Part shown: positions 24,652-35,654 of the stretch, one piece after another
How the letters are laid out: every line of letters begins with the position of its first letter
How positions within the stretch are numbered: position 1 is the stretch's first letter
DNA from: Tetracentron sinense
Taxonomy: Eukaryota; Streptophyta; Magnoliopsida; Trochodendrales; Trochodendraceae
NCBI GenBank assembly: GCA_015143295.1
Contig: CM026571.1
Coordinates: 30,222,505 to 30,286,504 of the forward strand
DNA length: 64,000 bases
Direction of reading: 5' to 3'
Notes under the pieces: model-generated
Database searches by the model: none
What the model was told of the DNA's origin: nothing
The model's input: the letters and a program-made list of their open reading frames with translations, nothing else
Translations under genes and position numbers: made by a program

Positions 24652-25608
24652 TTCCCTCCTTTTCTCTCTCTCTACGCTCTTCTCTCCTCCTCTTCTTCAA
24701 CCCCCACTTCCCAAAAATTCCCTCATCAAAACCAAAACCAAAACCAATCGATTCAATTTCACTCATTCGACCCCATCTCCTCAAACTGGGATCAGCTCCC
24801 TCCGCCACCTCTCAACCCTCTGCTCCGCCACCCATCCTTCATTTCTCGCAACCTCCCCATCCAATCCGTCACAGTCTCCGGCCACCTCGTCCTCCTCGCC
24901 GCCACCACACACCACTTCCTCCCAGCCCTCTCCCGTCCTCTAATCTTCAACCCTCTATCAAAGACATGGAGCTTCGGTCCCCCAATTTCGGCTCCACGCC
25001 GCTGGTGCGCCGCCGGCTCAGCCCGCGGCGCCATTTATGTGGGTAGTGGCGTTGGGTCCCACTACAGCAGAGACGTTGCCAGGTCTGCGGAGAGGTGGGA
25101 TTACTTGGGGTGCAGCCGGAGGTGGGAGAAAACGGCGGCGCTTAAAGATGGGAAGTTTAGTAGGGAAGCTGTGGAGGCGGTGGGGTGGAGAGGGAAGCTT
25201 TGTATGGTGAATGTGAAGGGGGATGCTGTGAAAGAAGGGTTGGTTTACGATGTGGAGAGAGATTTGTGGGAGGAAATGCCCAATGGAATGCTGATTGGTT
25301 GGAAAGGTCCTGCAGCTGCAATGGATGAGGATGTGATCTATGTCGTCGACGTTGGGAAGGGTGTGTTGCGGAAATATAATCCGGAAATGGATTGCTGGGA
25401 GGAGCTTCTTCAGTCGGAGTACCTGAAAGGAGCTGAGCAAATTGCGGCCGCCGGAGGCAGAGTTTGTGCAGTTTGCGCAGAGGGGAAAGGCATAGCAGTG
25501 GTTGATGTGGTGGGGAGGCCGATGAGATTGTGGGTGGTTGATCCACCACCGGCGCTGGAAGCCGTGGCCGTTCATATTTTGCAGAGGACAAGCCGACCGG
25601 AATTATGA
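24652..25608 (+). pseudogene. F-box/kelch protein, 3' part (codons 66-383 of the reconstructed gene)
   Basis: This continues the frame of 17557-17751 after the copia insertion, starting FPPFLSLYALLSSS and running 318 codons to TGA at 25606-25608, with no further stop or frameshift. Kelch-like features include RRWCAAGSARGAIYVGSG, WEKTAALKDGKFS, VYDVERDLWEEMP, VIYVVDVGKGVLRKYN and a final LWVVDPPPALEAVAV. These are the glycine-hydrophobic and tryptophan patterns of kelch blades that bind the substrate of an SCF ligase. There is no intron. The G+C content is well above the surroundings. A 383-residue total fits plant F-box/kelch proteins of the SKIP25 kind. An open frame also runs upstream through the LTR to an ATG at 24547, but that start lies inside the transposon and is unlikely to be native. 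The undamaged 3' part suggests a recent break. Confidence 0.85.
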
Positions 25609-25636
25609 CCGTCTGGTATACTTGTCTATTGGTTTA

Positions 25637-25664
25637 CTAGCGGGCGGCACGTGCTATGCACGTG
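25637..25664 (-). mobile_element. Helitron 3' terminus
   Basis: The minus strand reads a CACGTGC-ATA-GCACGTG hairpin (7-bp stem, 25648-25664), then CCGCCCG, then CTAG followed by T. This is the plant Helitron 3' end pattern. The hairpin block is duplicated at about 25690-25707. The 5' end (TC...) should lie at higher coordinates but I could not find it. It starts just 28 bp after the F-box stop codon. Confidence 0.55.
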
Positions 25665-25707
25665 AGAGAGGGAAAAGGGAAATAGACCGCACGTGCTATG
25701 CACGTGA

Positions 25708-26190
25708 AAGAGAGGGGAAAGGGAGATAGACCGGGAAGAGGACCTAATGAGGGCACCCATGGGTCTGCTACTTAACGTACCCATGTCCTCACGTCCCTTT
25801 TAATGCCTTTTAAACCCTATTTAACTAAATTAAAGTCAAGGCTGGACTGCTTAACCTTAGGATTGAGTAAATGTTCGAAACAGTTGATGAGTATTTAAAA
25901 GTGAAGCATGAACCAATGATGAACGATCATTTCATTACATAATAGAAATTGCGGGTACATAACATATTTTCCCTAATATCCTCTATCCAGATAGATGTTC
26001 ATGTGAAAAAATTGTTATTGACACGTTGGTTATAGTAATATTGTGTAGGGACATTTTGAGACTTAAAAAGCTTTAGGGCATTTTGGGTATAGCAAAGAAA
26101 GGGGGACAATGGGCCCTTGGTGAGAAGTTCTTCTTTCAGAACGTTTTGCCAAAATAGCGAGGAATCCGGTTACGCCACTGAGATCGTCAT
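25708..26190. other. Intergenic, possible Helitron body
   Basis: No coding region. Contains CCCTTTTAATGCCTTTTAAACC-like sequence similar to the dispersed TTAACC repeats. Confidence 0.4.
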
Positions 26191-26217
26191 CTGTCCCTTT
26201 TAACACCCTTTAACCGT

Positions 26218-26396
26218 GGTTAAGATTCACTCACCCTTAAGGTTCACCTACTTATCCTTGGTTGAAAGAAAAAAACATGAAAAAAAATTAACCTTATGAG
26301 TTAGCGAATTTAACAAGGGTTTAAAAAATGAATATTTTTTCTAAAATCAATGATTAGTGGGTGAACCTTAGGGGTGAGTGAATCTTAGTCACAATT
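26218..26396. repeat. Fold-back repeat 1
   Basis: The left arm TAAGATTCACTCACCCTTAAGG is inverted at the right as CCTTAGGGGTGAGTGAATCTTA, enclosing about 130 A+T-rich bases. It is a MITE-like structure without coding capacity. No clear target duplication. Confidence 0.6.
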
Positions 26397-26456
26397 GGAG
26401 TTCGGTTATGCCCTTTAGGTTGCCATGTGTCTCTTTTGACACCCCTTAATTGTAGT

Positions 26457-26715
26457 TAAGATTTACCTACCCCTAGGTTCACTCACCTATCCTTGGTTTT
26501 TAGAAAAAATTTTTTTATTATTTTAAAACCTTGGTTAAAATTCACTAACTCTTAGGGTTATTTTTTTTAATTTTCATATGTTTTTTTTAAACACTAAGGA
26601 TAAGCGGGTGAACCCAAGCGATAGGTGAATTCTTTAAAAAAAAACTAATCTCAATTTTTATATACCAAGAATAAGTGGGTGAACCTTAGGGGTGGGTAAA
26701 TCTTAACCACATTTA
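26457..26715. repeat. Fold-back repeat 2
   Basis: Same family as the previous element. The left arm TTAAGATTTACCTACCCCTAGG is mirrored by CCTTAGGGGTGGGTAAATCTTAA at the right. A further half copy is at about 63373-63480. Confidence 0.6.
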
Positions 26716-27156
26716 AGTAGTGTAGAACCATAGAGAATTTGAAGTCTATTATAGATGAGTAAGGGGTAGTATGAGAATTAAACAAAATAAGATAAGAAAA
26801 ACAAGAAGATGAGATAGGAGCAAATGGTAGTTTTGGAATTACGGAGAGAGTCAATCAACGTTTTGAACAGGGAATCCCCTTTATGATAGTAAAGAAAGAT
26901 ATTAAAGGGTGGTGCTATACGCACACCATTTTTTTACTGATTATACACTAGACCCAAAATTACTACTACACTCCATCTCCTCATACACATCATCTTCTTC
27001 CTCCTTTTTCGTCTCTGAAAAAGGAGGAGGGTATTCAGGTCATAATTGTAACAAATTTCTAATTCTTCTGCTAGATCAATAGATTTTGCATTGCCCAACC
27101 CCGCTACTAGTTCTACTAATTAATTATCGGCTAACGAACTCAGTTAATGTGTCTAC
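26716..27156. other. Intergenic, no gene recognised
   Basis: Near 26908 GGTGGTGCTATACGCACACC may be the end of another small element. CTCCTCTTTTTC/GAAAAAGGAGG forms a local inverted repeat at about 27000-27030. Nothing else stands out. Confidence 0.4.
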
Positions 27157-27676
27157 TGATTCGTAAGTACCTAACGAATCCATAGATTATTCTATCCCAC
27201 ATTGAATTGTGAATTTAGAATATGCTGCTAGTTCTACCAATTTATCATCACCCATGACCCACTCAACCCGATTGCAACATAGCCAACCTCTTTGGCAATC
27301 CCGTATGTAGCACCTAATCTCTATCTAGTCTTCCTAAAACATTCGGCAACAATCCCACCCCAACCGGCAACGACAATAACAACACATATTTCCAAGGACA
27401 AATCATATGCTACGAAAGATGGTGTTTTTCATTGGGATCTTTGACTGGAGACGAAAAGAGGAAGATGATTTTTTTTAACAAAAAATGGTATGTATTAGTA
27501 ATTTTGGGTTTTGTTTAAAGAATTTAAAATTTTCAATTTTGAATCGGAGGTTTGCCTTTATAGAAACGTAATTGCTTGAATGAGTTGCTCTCTTAACTAC
27601 TTTTTAAAAAAAAAATTGTATTTAAATACATCTTACGTGGGTGTAGAATCTTTACAGAAGACTAGTTTAGGAATAC
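27157..27676. repeat. Direct repeat A, left copy (520 bp)
   Basis: Starts TGATTCGTAAGTACC and ends CTAGTTTAGGAATAC. It is repeated at 33659-34172 with a few percent divergence by eye. The two copies flank the truncated Tat element exactly. Confidence 0.85.
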
Positions 27677-29091
27677 TGTGGATTGTGAAATCTCACCGCC
27701 CGTAAGGCGGGTGCATGATGCAACTGCCTACATAGGATCACCACTCATTGGATGAGCGGATAGGTTTCGTGCATACCAAAGACACACGCACCAGCTGGCC
27801 AAGGACTAGCTTACCGCCAGCCCGCTTAGCATTAAATGCTAAATAGCAGGGCATTAATGCCCCGCGGACACCATTTGTGTCAGTCCTTAGGGGACTGACA
27901 CGTGGATAGGGTTTGCCCTCGCGAACAAACCCTCATTCCAGCTTGCGTATAGACTCTACAAGTCCATCCGCAGGCTAGTCAATGACTAGCCCAGTTCGTG
28001 ACCATAAAAAGTCATGGACCTAACCTAGACCAAGGGTTGGACCCATGGTCCCACTGCATATTGGTCCGCGGACTGACTAAGGTCAGACCCTAGTTTGCGG
28101 CCCAAATATGCTTGAACCTAACCTAGACCACGGGTGAGACCATGGGTCTCACCTCTTTAATTGCGGACTGACCATGGTCAGTCATTTCCCAGATGGCAGC
28201 CATTATTTGACTGTCATGTGACAATGAATCCTTAATAAAAAAAAGGACTCTATGCCAGCTTTGGGAGATCCTAAGATAGAGATCCCCTCTCTTTCTCTAA
28301 CGAGAGAGTGTCATATGACACCCTATTTGAAAGGGGAAGTTATCTCTTCCATTTTCTGGAAAGATAAGAATCTTTCCCCTTTTTGGTGGGGATAGTTGAA
28401 TCTCCTCAGGTTTCCCAGAAGCAGAAGCCAATTTGGAGTCTTTCAAAAAGGACTCTTATCCGGGTGGTTTCTTTAAAATAAGAGAAACACAGCTGTCTTA
28501 CACAGGTGACCCTCTCTAAGGAGAGTTAGCCTATTTTGATTTCCTAAAAAAGAGGAAGCCAAAGGAGAGTCCAAAGAGAACTCTCCAAAAGATATAAGAA
28601 GAAGATTTCTTAAGAAAAACACACAAACACACGAAGATAGAGGAGAGGAAGAGATACGAACAGATACACAAGAACCAAAAGGAAGACACTCGAAAAGTAG
28701 AACAGCATATAGAGCAAAGCTTTCTTGGCAGGAACAACAGCAACAAAAGAGGTTGAAGAAGGATTTCCCCCATATGCAGAATACCAGGTAAACCCTTAAT
28801 AAGGCCACATCTCTTTCTTTTCTTTCATTTTGATGCTAAAAACCTCTATGAGGTATCTTGTAACTCCTACATGGGATCTGGACAACTCCATTGAATAAAT
28901 ACAAATACTTTATTCAATATCTTGTTCTTCTTTTAATCTTTCTTTTTAATCAAAGGTTCTTCCCCAAATAGGGAAGATAATTAACAGTTTGAGTTTACTC
29001 AAATTGGAAGGATAGTTTCACACAACAAAAAATAAACTCCATACAACAATGGAGGAAATTTGGAAGCAAAGAAACAATTTTACTGCTTACA
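27677..29091 (+). mobile_element. Tat-type 5' LTR
   Basis: About 1.4 kb from TGTGGATTGTG to CTTACA, followed six bases later by TGGCACGCCCGGTGG. It contains a repeated ACCTAACCTAGACCA motif (28018 and 28117) and AATAAA near 28894. No second copy exists in the window to confirm the ends. Confidence 0.65.
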
Positions 29092-29097
29092 AATTAA

Positions 29098-29112
29098 TGG
29101 CACGCCCGGTGG
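29098..29112 (+). other. Tat-type primer-binding region
   Basis: TGGCACGCCCGGTGG is the junction motif found just after the 5' LTR in many plant Tat/Ogre-like elements. I cannot assign the tRNA with certainty. Confidence 0.6.
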
Positions 29113-30730
29113 TTCTTTCCCTCTCATCTTTGAAGAAAGATAAAAATAAGAAGAACAAAAGAAAAAAAACGAGTGATTATTTCCTCTCTTTTCTTATTGT
29201 CGCTGACCAAGATCATCGAGACCGTCTGCATTCGTCGGGCCTACATCCAGACCATCAACCAGTGGGTGTATGTACCCCCGATCCGGATCCCGGTGACTCA
29301 TCCACTCACCTGAGCCGAGGTAGCAGCAGCTCCAGCCAGGCAGGTCAGGCCAACTGGCCAGACCTTTGCAAAAAGGTCACAGTCACCAGACCAGGCCTCT
29401 GTTGAAGATGCCCCAATCCGCAGCAGAAGCAGAACCCACCTCATCAACTCAGGGGTGGAAAGGCAGTCTGCCCGCCTACATCAAAGGCAAGTAGCCCGCC
29501 CATATCTAGCTGCTCGCCAACAGTAGGTTGCCAGCTCGCGGGTATCCCAGATGATGTCAGACAGCCCGCGGGCACCTCAAAAAAGAAGTACCTACCCGTA
29601 GACATCTGTCTGCGGATATCAAGGAGGGTGCACACAAGGTAAAGTGGCTCAGCCACTTCGCGACAGGTCAGCCCAAAAGGTAGACCTATGTCAGCGGAAA
29701 CCCTGAACGGGGATTCCAAATTTGTTTACCCCTCGGGGTCAACTAATGAAGCAAGCTCGTTTCAAGCCCAAACCATAAGCTGGTCAAAGTATAAATAGGA
29801 AAAAATCTATAGGTCGATCCTAAGACAGACTGTTGGAGTCCCCCAGCCAAAGTCGGTTGTTGGGACTCACCCTTCAAAAGTTTATCAACAGAAGGGAGAT
29901 GCTGCCCAAATTATCTCAGGGCGAAAGAAAAAGGCTACTGGCCGAAAAGAGGTTATAGAGGCTTTCCCAGCAAAATTGCAGGGAATCAATCTGCGGACCA
30001 GATCCCTGGATCAGAAGATTGGTCCACAAGATAATCTTGCGGACAGAAGGAGAAGTGGCCAAGGATACTCCATGGGCAAGAGGCAATGCCCATCCGCAGA
30101 CACCAATCAGGGTCCACGGACCTAAAGCCCAGCCAGACCCAAGGGTCCAGCTCAAGTTTATCTCGCAGGTAAAGTTGCAAGCAACTCCGCGGACAGGTCT
30201 AGAAACAGACCTGAGTCTGCGGACAGGTCTAGAAACAGACCTGAGTCCACGGATAGAAGAGTCCACGGACAAGCTCCTTTTAGTAGAAGGAGGGACCTAT
30301 GGATAGAGTTAACCTCATCTACAGACAGTTCCTCTTCTAAAAAAGAGAAAAGTTGGCAACTGAAGACCAACAGGAACAAAGTCTCCCTGGGACAGAACTC
30401 AACTCTTAATGACATCATCAACGATGTTATCAGATCAAGAAGTGAAGGTACGAACTTGCGAGTTTCTTCAAACTACGTAAGGGGCATTAACCGCCGTGAT
30501 CAAAGTTACCCGGCTGTTAATGCAAACACAAACTTGGACTCAGCACTAACAAATAGGAACTTGTTATTCAGGCTAGGTCCAAATGCATTTAGAGGCATTA
30601 ATCTGACGATCTTCGCAACCATGACTACAATTATTTGTCATCAACATCAACGGCCTCCGTCTAGCGATGTCAGCCCATTCTGGGGCCGAACAAATATGGA
30701 ACCAGAGCACCACATGACCCTAGGGTCAAA
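29113..30730 (+). other. Tat element 5' leader region
   Basis: Long leader without a recognisable domain. A 30-bp tandem duplication (GGACAGGTCTAGAAACAGAC) lies at about 30190-30250. CTGCGGAC-type motifs recur throughout. Short open frames here look random. Confidence 0.5.
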
Positions 30731-30763
30731 GTGCTAAATATAAGCTCTTCTCCCTTTGAAATG

Positions 30764-31108
30764 CCAAGGAAGAAGACTCCTGAGGAAATACTCCAGCTCA
30801 AAAATCGGAAATACCCCTCGGCTCCGCCAAGGAGGGCATACAATCACCAGTCAAAGTCGAAAAGATGTAGAAAGCAAAGGTCATCCCATACTCATCGTGG
30901 TCGGGAGGAACCAAAGACCAGAACATCGCACCCCCACTATGAAAGGGTGTCTGTAAATGTAGTTGGTACAAGGAACAACTTTGATCCAGAGCAGTTTACA
31001 ACTCCGTTGTTCCAAGGAACCGGTATACCGCTCAAGCAAAATCTCTTGGAAAGGCAACGTTCCCAGAACTCGGCCACTGCCGTTTTAGCTGCTTTGGACG
31101 AGGCATAA
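30764..31108 (+). pseudogene. Tat element upstream ORF (MPRKKTPEEIL...)
   Basis: A basic 115-codon open stretch rich in K, R, S and P, just before gag. Its function is unknown. It may be the remnant of the N-terminal gag extension or extra ORF that some Tat/Ogre-group elements carry. I recognise no domain. Confidence 0.4.
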
Positions 31109-31477
31109 TCTACAAGAGCTGTTGAAACAATAGCTCCTGGCCAAACAATTCCGAGAAGGAGGAGAAGCCGCAGAAATAGGGCCAAAGGCAAAGAAATAGC
31201 CCAAGACCCAACTCAGTCGATTCCTAGGAACTGACATCAGTGAATCCCAAGATGGATCAGAACGAGAAGCGACCCCAATAACCTCTCCAAGAGAATTGGG
31301 AAGAATCCTCTCAACCGAGGGTTTTGATTCTGATGAACCAGTGGTCCAATCAGCAATGCCGGAGGCAGTATCAGAAATACCTCAAATGGTTTCAATGCAC
31401 CCAATCCTCTATACGGGATGCATGGCACTTACTTCTCAGAAGAAGAATTTCTGAATTTGTTCTAGCTACAAGGAGCA

Positions 31478-33541
31478 GTGTCAGAACGATCGGTAGCGGT
31501 CATGATGGCAAATTTAGACGGGAACGCAAGTCAAGGGAATAACCCTCCAACTTCGGCACTTCCACCATCAGGTGATCAAACAGCAGCTCTACAGGCTCAG
31601 CTCCGGTATAAGGATGATGAGATCACGGCTATAATGTCTCAAATGCAAGAATTGGCTACTCAATTGTCAGCTCTCAAATCTGCATTGGCACCTGGATCCC
31701 GTTTTCTGTACCAAGGAGATAGCAGCAATCAAGGCATAGCCCCTACACCTCCAAATCATCCAAGGGTATCCGAAACAGATCCCATCCTAAATCAAGCCGC
31801 CCTCATAGGAGGAATTTCGTCATCTCTTCTAGCTGCAATTGAAGAGACTATTCGCAATCAAATGCGGCAGACCAAAGTTGATGGTACCGGAGATCCGAGA
31901 TAATATTTGTCTCATTTTCTTTCGAGGTATGGATTAGCATCCAAGATAGGAGCTCTCTGTCTCCAACTCTTCGTGCAATCTCTAGAAGGCGATGCATTCA
32001 TATGGTATGCCAACGTCCCCGAGGCTTCGATTCCTAATTGGACTATAATGGTGAATGAATTCAGCAAATAATTCTACAACACTCAAAGAAGAGTGGGTGT
32101 TCCAGAATTGATTGAAACCAGACAGAGAGACAATGAGTCTGTAACAGAATTCATTGCCCGATGGAGGGCTTTGACTTTCTCCTGTCCTCAAAAGTTCACT
32201 AAACTGGAACTTATCCGGATGTGCCTTAACAACTTCAGGCATGATCTATCAACCACCCTCATGGCTCAAACCTTTACTGGTTTCGAAAATCTGTGCACAA
32301 AAACACACGACACAGAGAGACACATAGGAAAGAGAAGGTGAGGTAGAGGCACTGATCGACTTGAATCCTCAACAGTCGCAATAGTGGAAATGAAAAAGGC
32401 TGCGCAACCAGCACCAAACGCCGGTAGAGCAATTGTTTAATCAAACAATGGTAAAGTACCAGTCAAGATTAGTGTTAAACCAGCTCAAGGTGGAGCCAGG
32501 AAGCCACAATGGCAAGATAAACGTGACCCACCAAATAAGATCACCATTGAGGAAATAATGAATAAAACATATTCATTCTCTGAAGACATTGTCAAAGATT
32601 TGTTTGAAGAACTCCTCACCAATGAGCTCATCACTCTCCCAGAAAGCAGGAGACCTCAAGAGATTGGGATGAAAGATGATCCCAAATATTGCCCTTATCA
32701 TCGTATAATCAGTCACAACATAGGTGACTTCTTTGTACTGAAGGACATCATTCAAAGACTTCTGGATAATAAAGAAATTGTCATTGGTCAGGATCTCCAA
32801 CAGGTAACTACATCCAATATGGTGGTGGCTTCAGAACTATTTGAAAAAGATAAAGCATCTTCAAGCGGTAACCTTCCTGACGATAAATCGTCAAATGAAG
32901 AAGATTGGACTCTCCTTGAAAGCAAGGGAGCCAAGAAGAAAAAGCAATTGGCTCAAAACGTCAATGCTAAAATGCAAGCTCAGGCTACAAGGCAGGCTCA
33001 AGCCTAAAGAAAAAAAGGGAAGTGCATAGTTAAGACTGAAAAGAAGAAGAAAAGGGAAATGGCAAGGAAAGCTAAAAAAAATGACCCCACCTAAGATACT
33101 CTTCTGGAACAAAAGCCATTGATGACAATCACCTTGATGGATTTCATCCCTCCGGGATTCAACTCCGACTGTGACTATGACAGTCTCCAGTCAACGGACT
33201 CGGGACATGAATCCAATATCTTCTCTTGTTATGTCATTGATGTGGTCCTAAATAAAGACCCTTCATGGTTAAACATGCCAAGACAAGTGGCAGCCTGCAG
33301 TCTAGAAAAGCACCAGGCATTTCAGGGTTGGCTAGATCAATCTGAATATATCGAACTCCCAGAAAGGAGACCATCCACATCAGGACGAACTACGGGACTT
33401 TCAGATATTTCTGAAGGATTTTTATCTGGAGGAGAACGAGAGGTGGATGATGAACAAATGCAATCTGATTCCTCTCAAGAAATGCTAAATATACCTGAGG
33501 CCCCAAATCAAAACCATCGTCAGATGCGACGATCGGTCTAA
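31478..33541 (+). pseudogene. Tat-lineage gag, interrupted by in-frame stops
   Basis: A single frame runs through the region, broken only by stop codons and never by frameshifts. Recognisable parts are a coiled-coil-like N-terminus (QAQLRYKDDEITAIMSQMQEL), LLAAIEETIRNQ, a capsid-like block (LEGDAFIWYANVPEASIPNW, RRVGVPELIETRQRDNESV, CPQKFTKLELIRMCLNN), and the Tat/Ogre signature TYSFSEDIVKDLFEELL with DDPKYCPYHRIISHNIGD. Stops fall at 31901, about 32069, 32339, about 32438, 33005 and 33092. Several replace glutamine or arginine codons (CAA to TAA, CGA to TGA). The frame ends at 33539-33541 and no pol follows. Confidence 0.8.
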
Positions 33542-33658
33542 ACCTCAACTCAGCCTGAGAATCAAGATTCACCTGCTACAATTGGTTTGTACAAGGACTC
33601 TCCAATAGAAGAAGCAGTCCTAAACTCAGGCCCAGCTGACAGTTCACTGCAATTGGTT

Positions 33659-34172
33659 TGATTCGTAATTACCTAACGAATCTATAGATTATTCTATCCC
33701 ACATTGAATTGTGAATTTAGAATATGCTGCTAGTTCTACCAATTTATCATCACCCATGACCCACTCAACTTGATTGCAACATAGCCAACCTCTTTGGCAA
33801 CCCTATATGTAGCACCTAATCTCTATCTAGTCTTCCTAAAACGTTCGGCAACAATCCCACCCCAACGGCAACGACAATAACAACACATATTTCCAAGGAC
33901 AAATCGTATGCTACGGAAAATGGTGTTTTTCATTGGGATCTTTAACTGGAGACGAAAAGAGGAAGATGATTTTTTTAACAAAAAATGGTATGTATTAGTA
34001 ATTTTGGGTTTTGTTTAAAGAATTTAAAATATTCAATTTTGAATCGGAGGTTTGCCTTTATAGAAATGTAATTGCTTCAATGAGTTGCTCTCTTAACTAC
34101 TTTTTTTTTAATTGTATTTAAATACATCTTACATGGGTATAGTATCCTTACAGAATACTAGTTTAGGAATAC
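33659..34172. repeat. Direct repeat A, right copy
   Basis: Near-identical to 27157-27676. To the right it continues into unrelated sequence (AACCAAGAGAATAAC), while the left copy continues into the Tat LTR. Confidence 0.85.
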
Positions 34173-34174
34173 AA

Positions 34175-34750
34175 CCAAGAGAATAACAATCCATGAATAC
34201 CCTAGATGGTGGCATTCTTCGTGATGCTAATGGAACTATGGTTTTGGCTTTCCATCATTCTATGGAGTTGGTTCCAACAATTTAGCTGAAATCAAGCTAT
34301 TTATGATCGGTGTAAGTTATATTATAACCTTGGGATTCATAATATCGTGGTTGAGAGTAACTCTAAGATCATGATTGATGTAATTAATGGAGTATTAGTG
34401 ACTCCTTAGAGGACCTAGTATTGGAAGAAGGATATAAGTTGTCTTTGGGAAAATCGTCATATGGTTTTAAACCATGCTTTCAGTGAAAATAATCAATGTG
34501 TAATAACTTCTTGGCGAAAGAGGCTTGTAATTTATCTAGGAATCATGTATTTAGGGATTTGGCTGGGGTAATTGTTCTGCTAAAGGGTATTATTTAGACT
34601 GATAAGGCCATTTTTTAAGTAGATCTTGATTTTTTATGTCTTTTAGGGGTTTTGGTTTAATGTTCCCCTCTTGTATTGTGATATTTTCCAATTAATAAAT
34701 AGTAGGTTTCCGCCAAACCTGCTTCCCCTCTGGGTGGCGTTTAAAAAAAA
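34175..34750 (+). pseudogene. 5'-truncated LINE end with RNase H domain relic
   Basis: Fragments of a plant LINE-type RNase H appear in three frames. They are DGGILRDANGTMVLAFHHS (from about 34203), GVGSNNLAEIKLF (about 34265), NIVVESNSKIMIDVINGV (about 34341) and FLAKEACNLSRNHVF (about 34511). The order matches the RVT_3/RNase H fold, but frameshifts and stops break it. The tail (TTCCCCTCTTGTATTGTG, AATAAATAG, then an A-run at 34741-34748) looks like a LINE 3' end. A host RNase H-like gene is less likely given the A-run. Confidence 0.6.
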
Positions 34751-34890
34751 GGAAAGAAGAATTAAGGAGGATTCTTCTTTAGGTAATATATATCCAGAGG
34801 ATGTGTGTGCCGTGTGTGATTGTTTCTCTTTGGATTTGTATGGATCTTCTTTGGATCTGTAGGTAGGGAAAGATGTCTTGATACACCCTT

Positions 34891-35094
34891 GCAAGTTGAT
34901 GGCATAGGTGACAAAACTTGGACTTCAACAGCTTAAATCGAGGAGCAGAAAGACCCTTTGTAAAGATGTCGGTCGGTTGATTGATGGTCGAAATAAACTA
35001 AATCTGTAAATCACCTTGAATGACGCATTCCTAGAAAAAATGATAGTTAATTTCAATGTGTTTTGTCTGAGCATGAAAAATAGGGTTGGTCGTC
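34891..35094 (-). pseudogene. Copia RNase H C-terminal fragment
   Basis: The minus strand translates to NPIFHAQTKHIEINYHF, then VIQGDLQI, then INQPTDIFTKGLSAPRFKLL. This is the conserved end of a copia polyprotein (H-TKHIE...DIFTKGL) of a lineage other than the intact one at 19387. It is cut off at 35095 next to the E1 LTR remnant. Confidence 0.7.
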
Positions 35095-35100
35095 ATTTTG

Positions 35101-35127
35101 GTCAAGGTGGGATTTGGGGTCATTACA
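35101..35127 (+). mobile_element. E1 5' LTR remnant
   Basis: AAGGTGGGATTTGGGGTCATTACA matches the end of the 3' LTR at 58432-58458 with one change. The rest of the 5' LTR is gone, replaced by the copia fragment to the left. Confidence 0.8.
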
Positions 35128-35131
35128 AAGG

Positions 35132-35143
35132 TGGTATCAGAGC
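35132..35143 (+). other. E1 primer-binding site (tRNA-iMet)
   Basis: TGGTATCAGAGC lies four bases from the LTR remnant. Confidence 0.9.
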
Positions 35144-35329
35144 ACAAGACATTAGAGTCCCAAGGGCTAAAGTATTAAGTGTAGAATAAGGAAATTAATT
35201 TAAGTTTGGAAAGCAACATCGAGTCTAGGACTTAGGCTAGTCATAAGGTTAAGTTTGAAAACTATCAATGTCCTTTGAATAGTTTCTAAAAGATGTATGG
35301 TTTATGATTGACTTTAGGATTTGCAAGTC

Positions 35330-35617
35330 ATGAGGAGAGGTGCGAGGAATAATAGGAACGGAAGAGGTAGTGTGACTAATGGGGATACCCTGGAGGGAGC
35401 CCACCAGCCCAATATGAATCGGGCTATGTTGGTATTGCTGCAGCTATGACTTGATAGGCTAAAATTATGGCTCAACAAATTGCCTTGCTAGCAGCCGGGC
35501 AAGCTAGGCAAGAGAGGCTAGTTGAGATCCACCCACCTCGACATAATGGAGTGGAAGCTTTTAGGAGGATGGGCCCTCTAGCCTTTTATGGGAGCACGGA
35601 TCCGTCAATAACAGAGT
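35330..35617 (+). pseudogene. E1 gag, first part
   Basis: Starts MRRGARNNRNGRGS, matching the E2 gag start MRRGTRGHRYNTRGS. A stop follows after about 40 codons. The AFRRMGPLAFYGSTDPSITEL stretch reaches the insertion at 35618. The reading resumes at 40999 (WIM...LEKIFSVLE). Confidence 0.75.
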
Positions 35618-35654
35618 TGTAAGCACCTAATTTTTACACCCCCTTCTTGATCAT

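Larger units (their letters stand above)
27677..33658 (+). mobile_element. Tat-lineage Ty3/gypsy element, 5' LTR plus gag, 3' truncated
   Basis: A 5' LTR, a Tat-type primer region and a decayed gag are present. The sequence then runs directly into repeat A at 33659 with no protease, reverse transcriptase, integrase or 3' LTR. It is flanked by the two A repeats, not by a 5-bp duplication. Confidence 0.8.

Noticed and set aside
25018..25591. Long antisense ORFs (185 and 144 codons)
   Set aside because: They mirror the G+C-rich F-box/kelch coding strand, and their proline/histidine-rich translation has no domain.
28473..28808. Minus-strand cysteine/leucine-rich ORFs
   Set aside because: They lie inside the Tat LTR, antisense to a purine-rich stretch, with no recognisable domain.
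34895..35094. Joining this copia fragment to the intact copia at 19387 as one element
   Set aside because: The C-terminal motif (DIFTKGLSAPRF versus [11 protein letters not shown]) shows a different copia lineage. No LTR or duplication links them.
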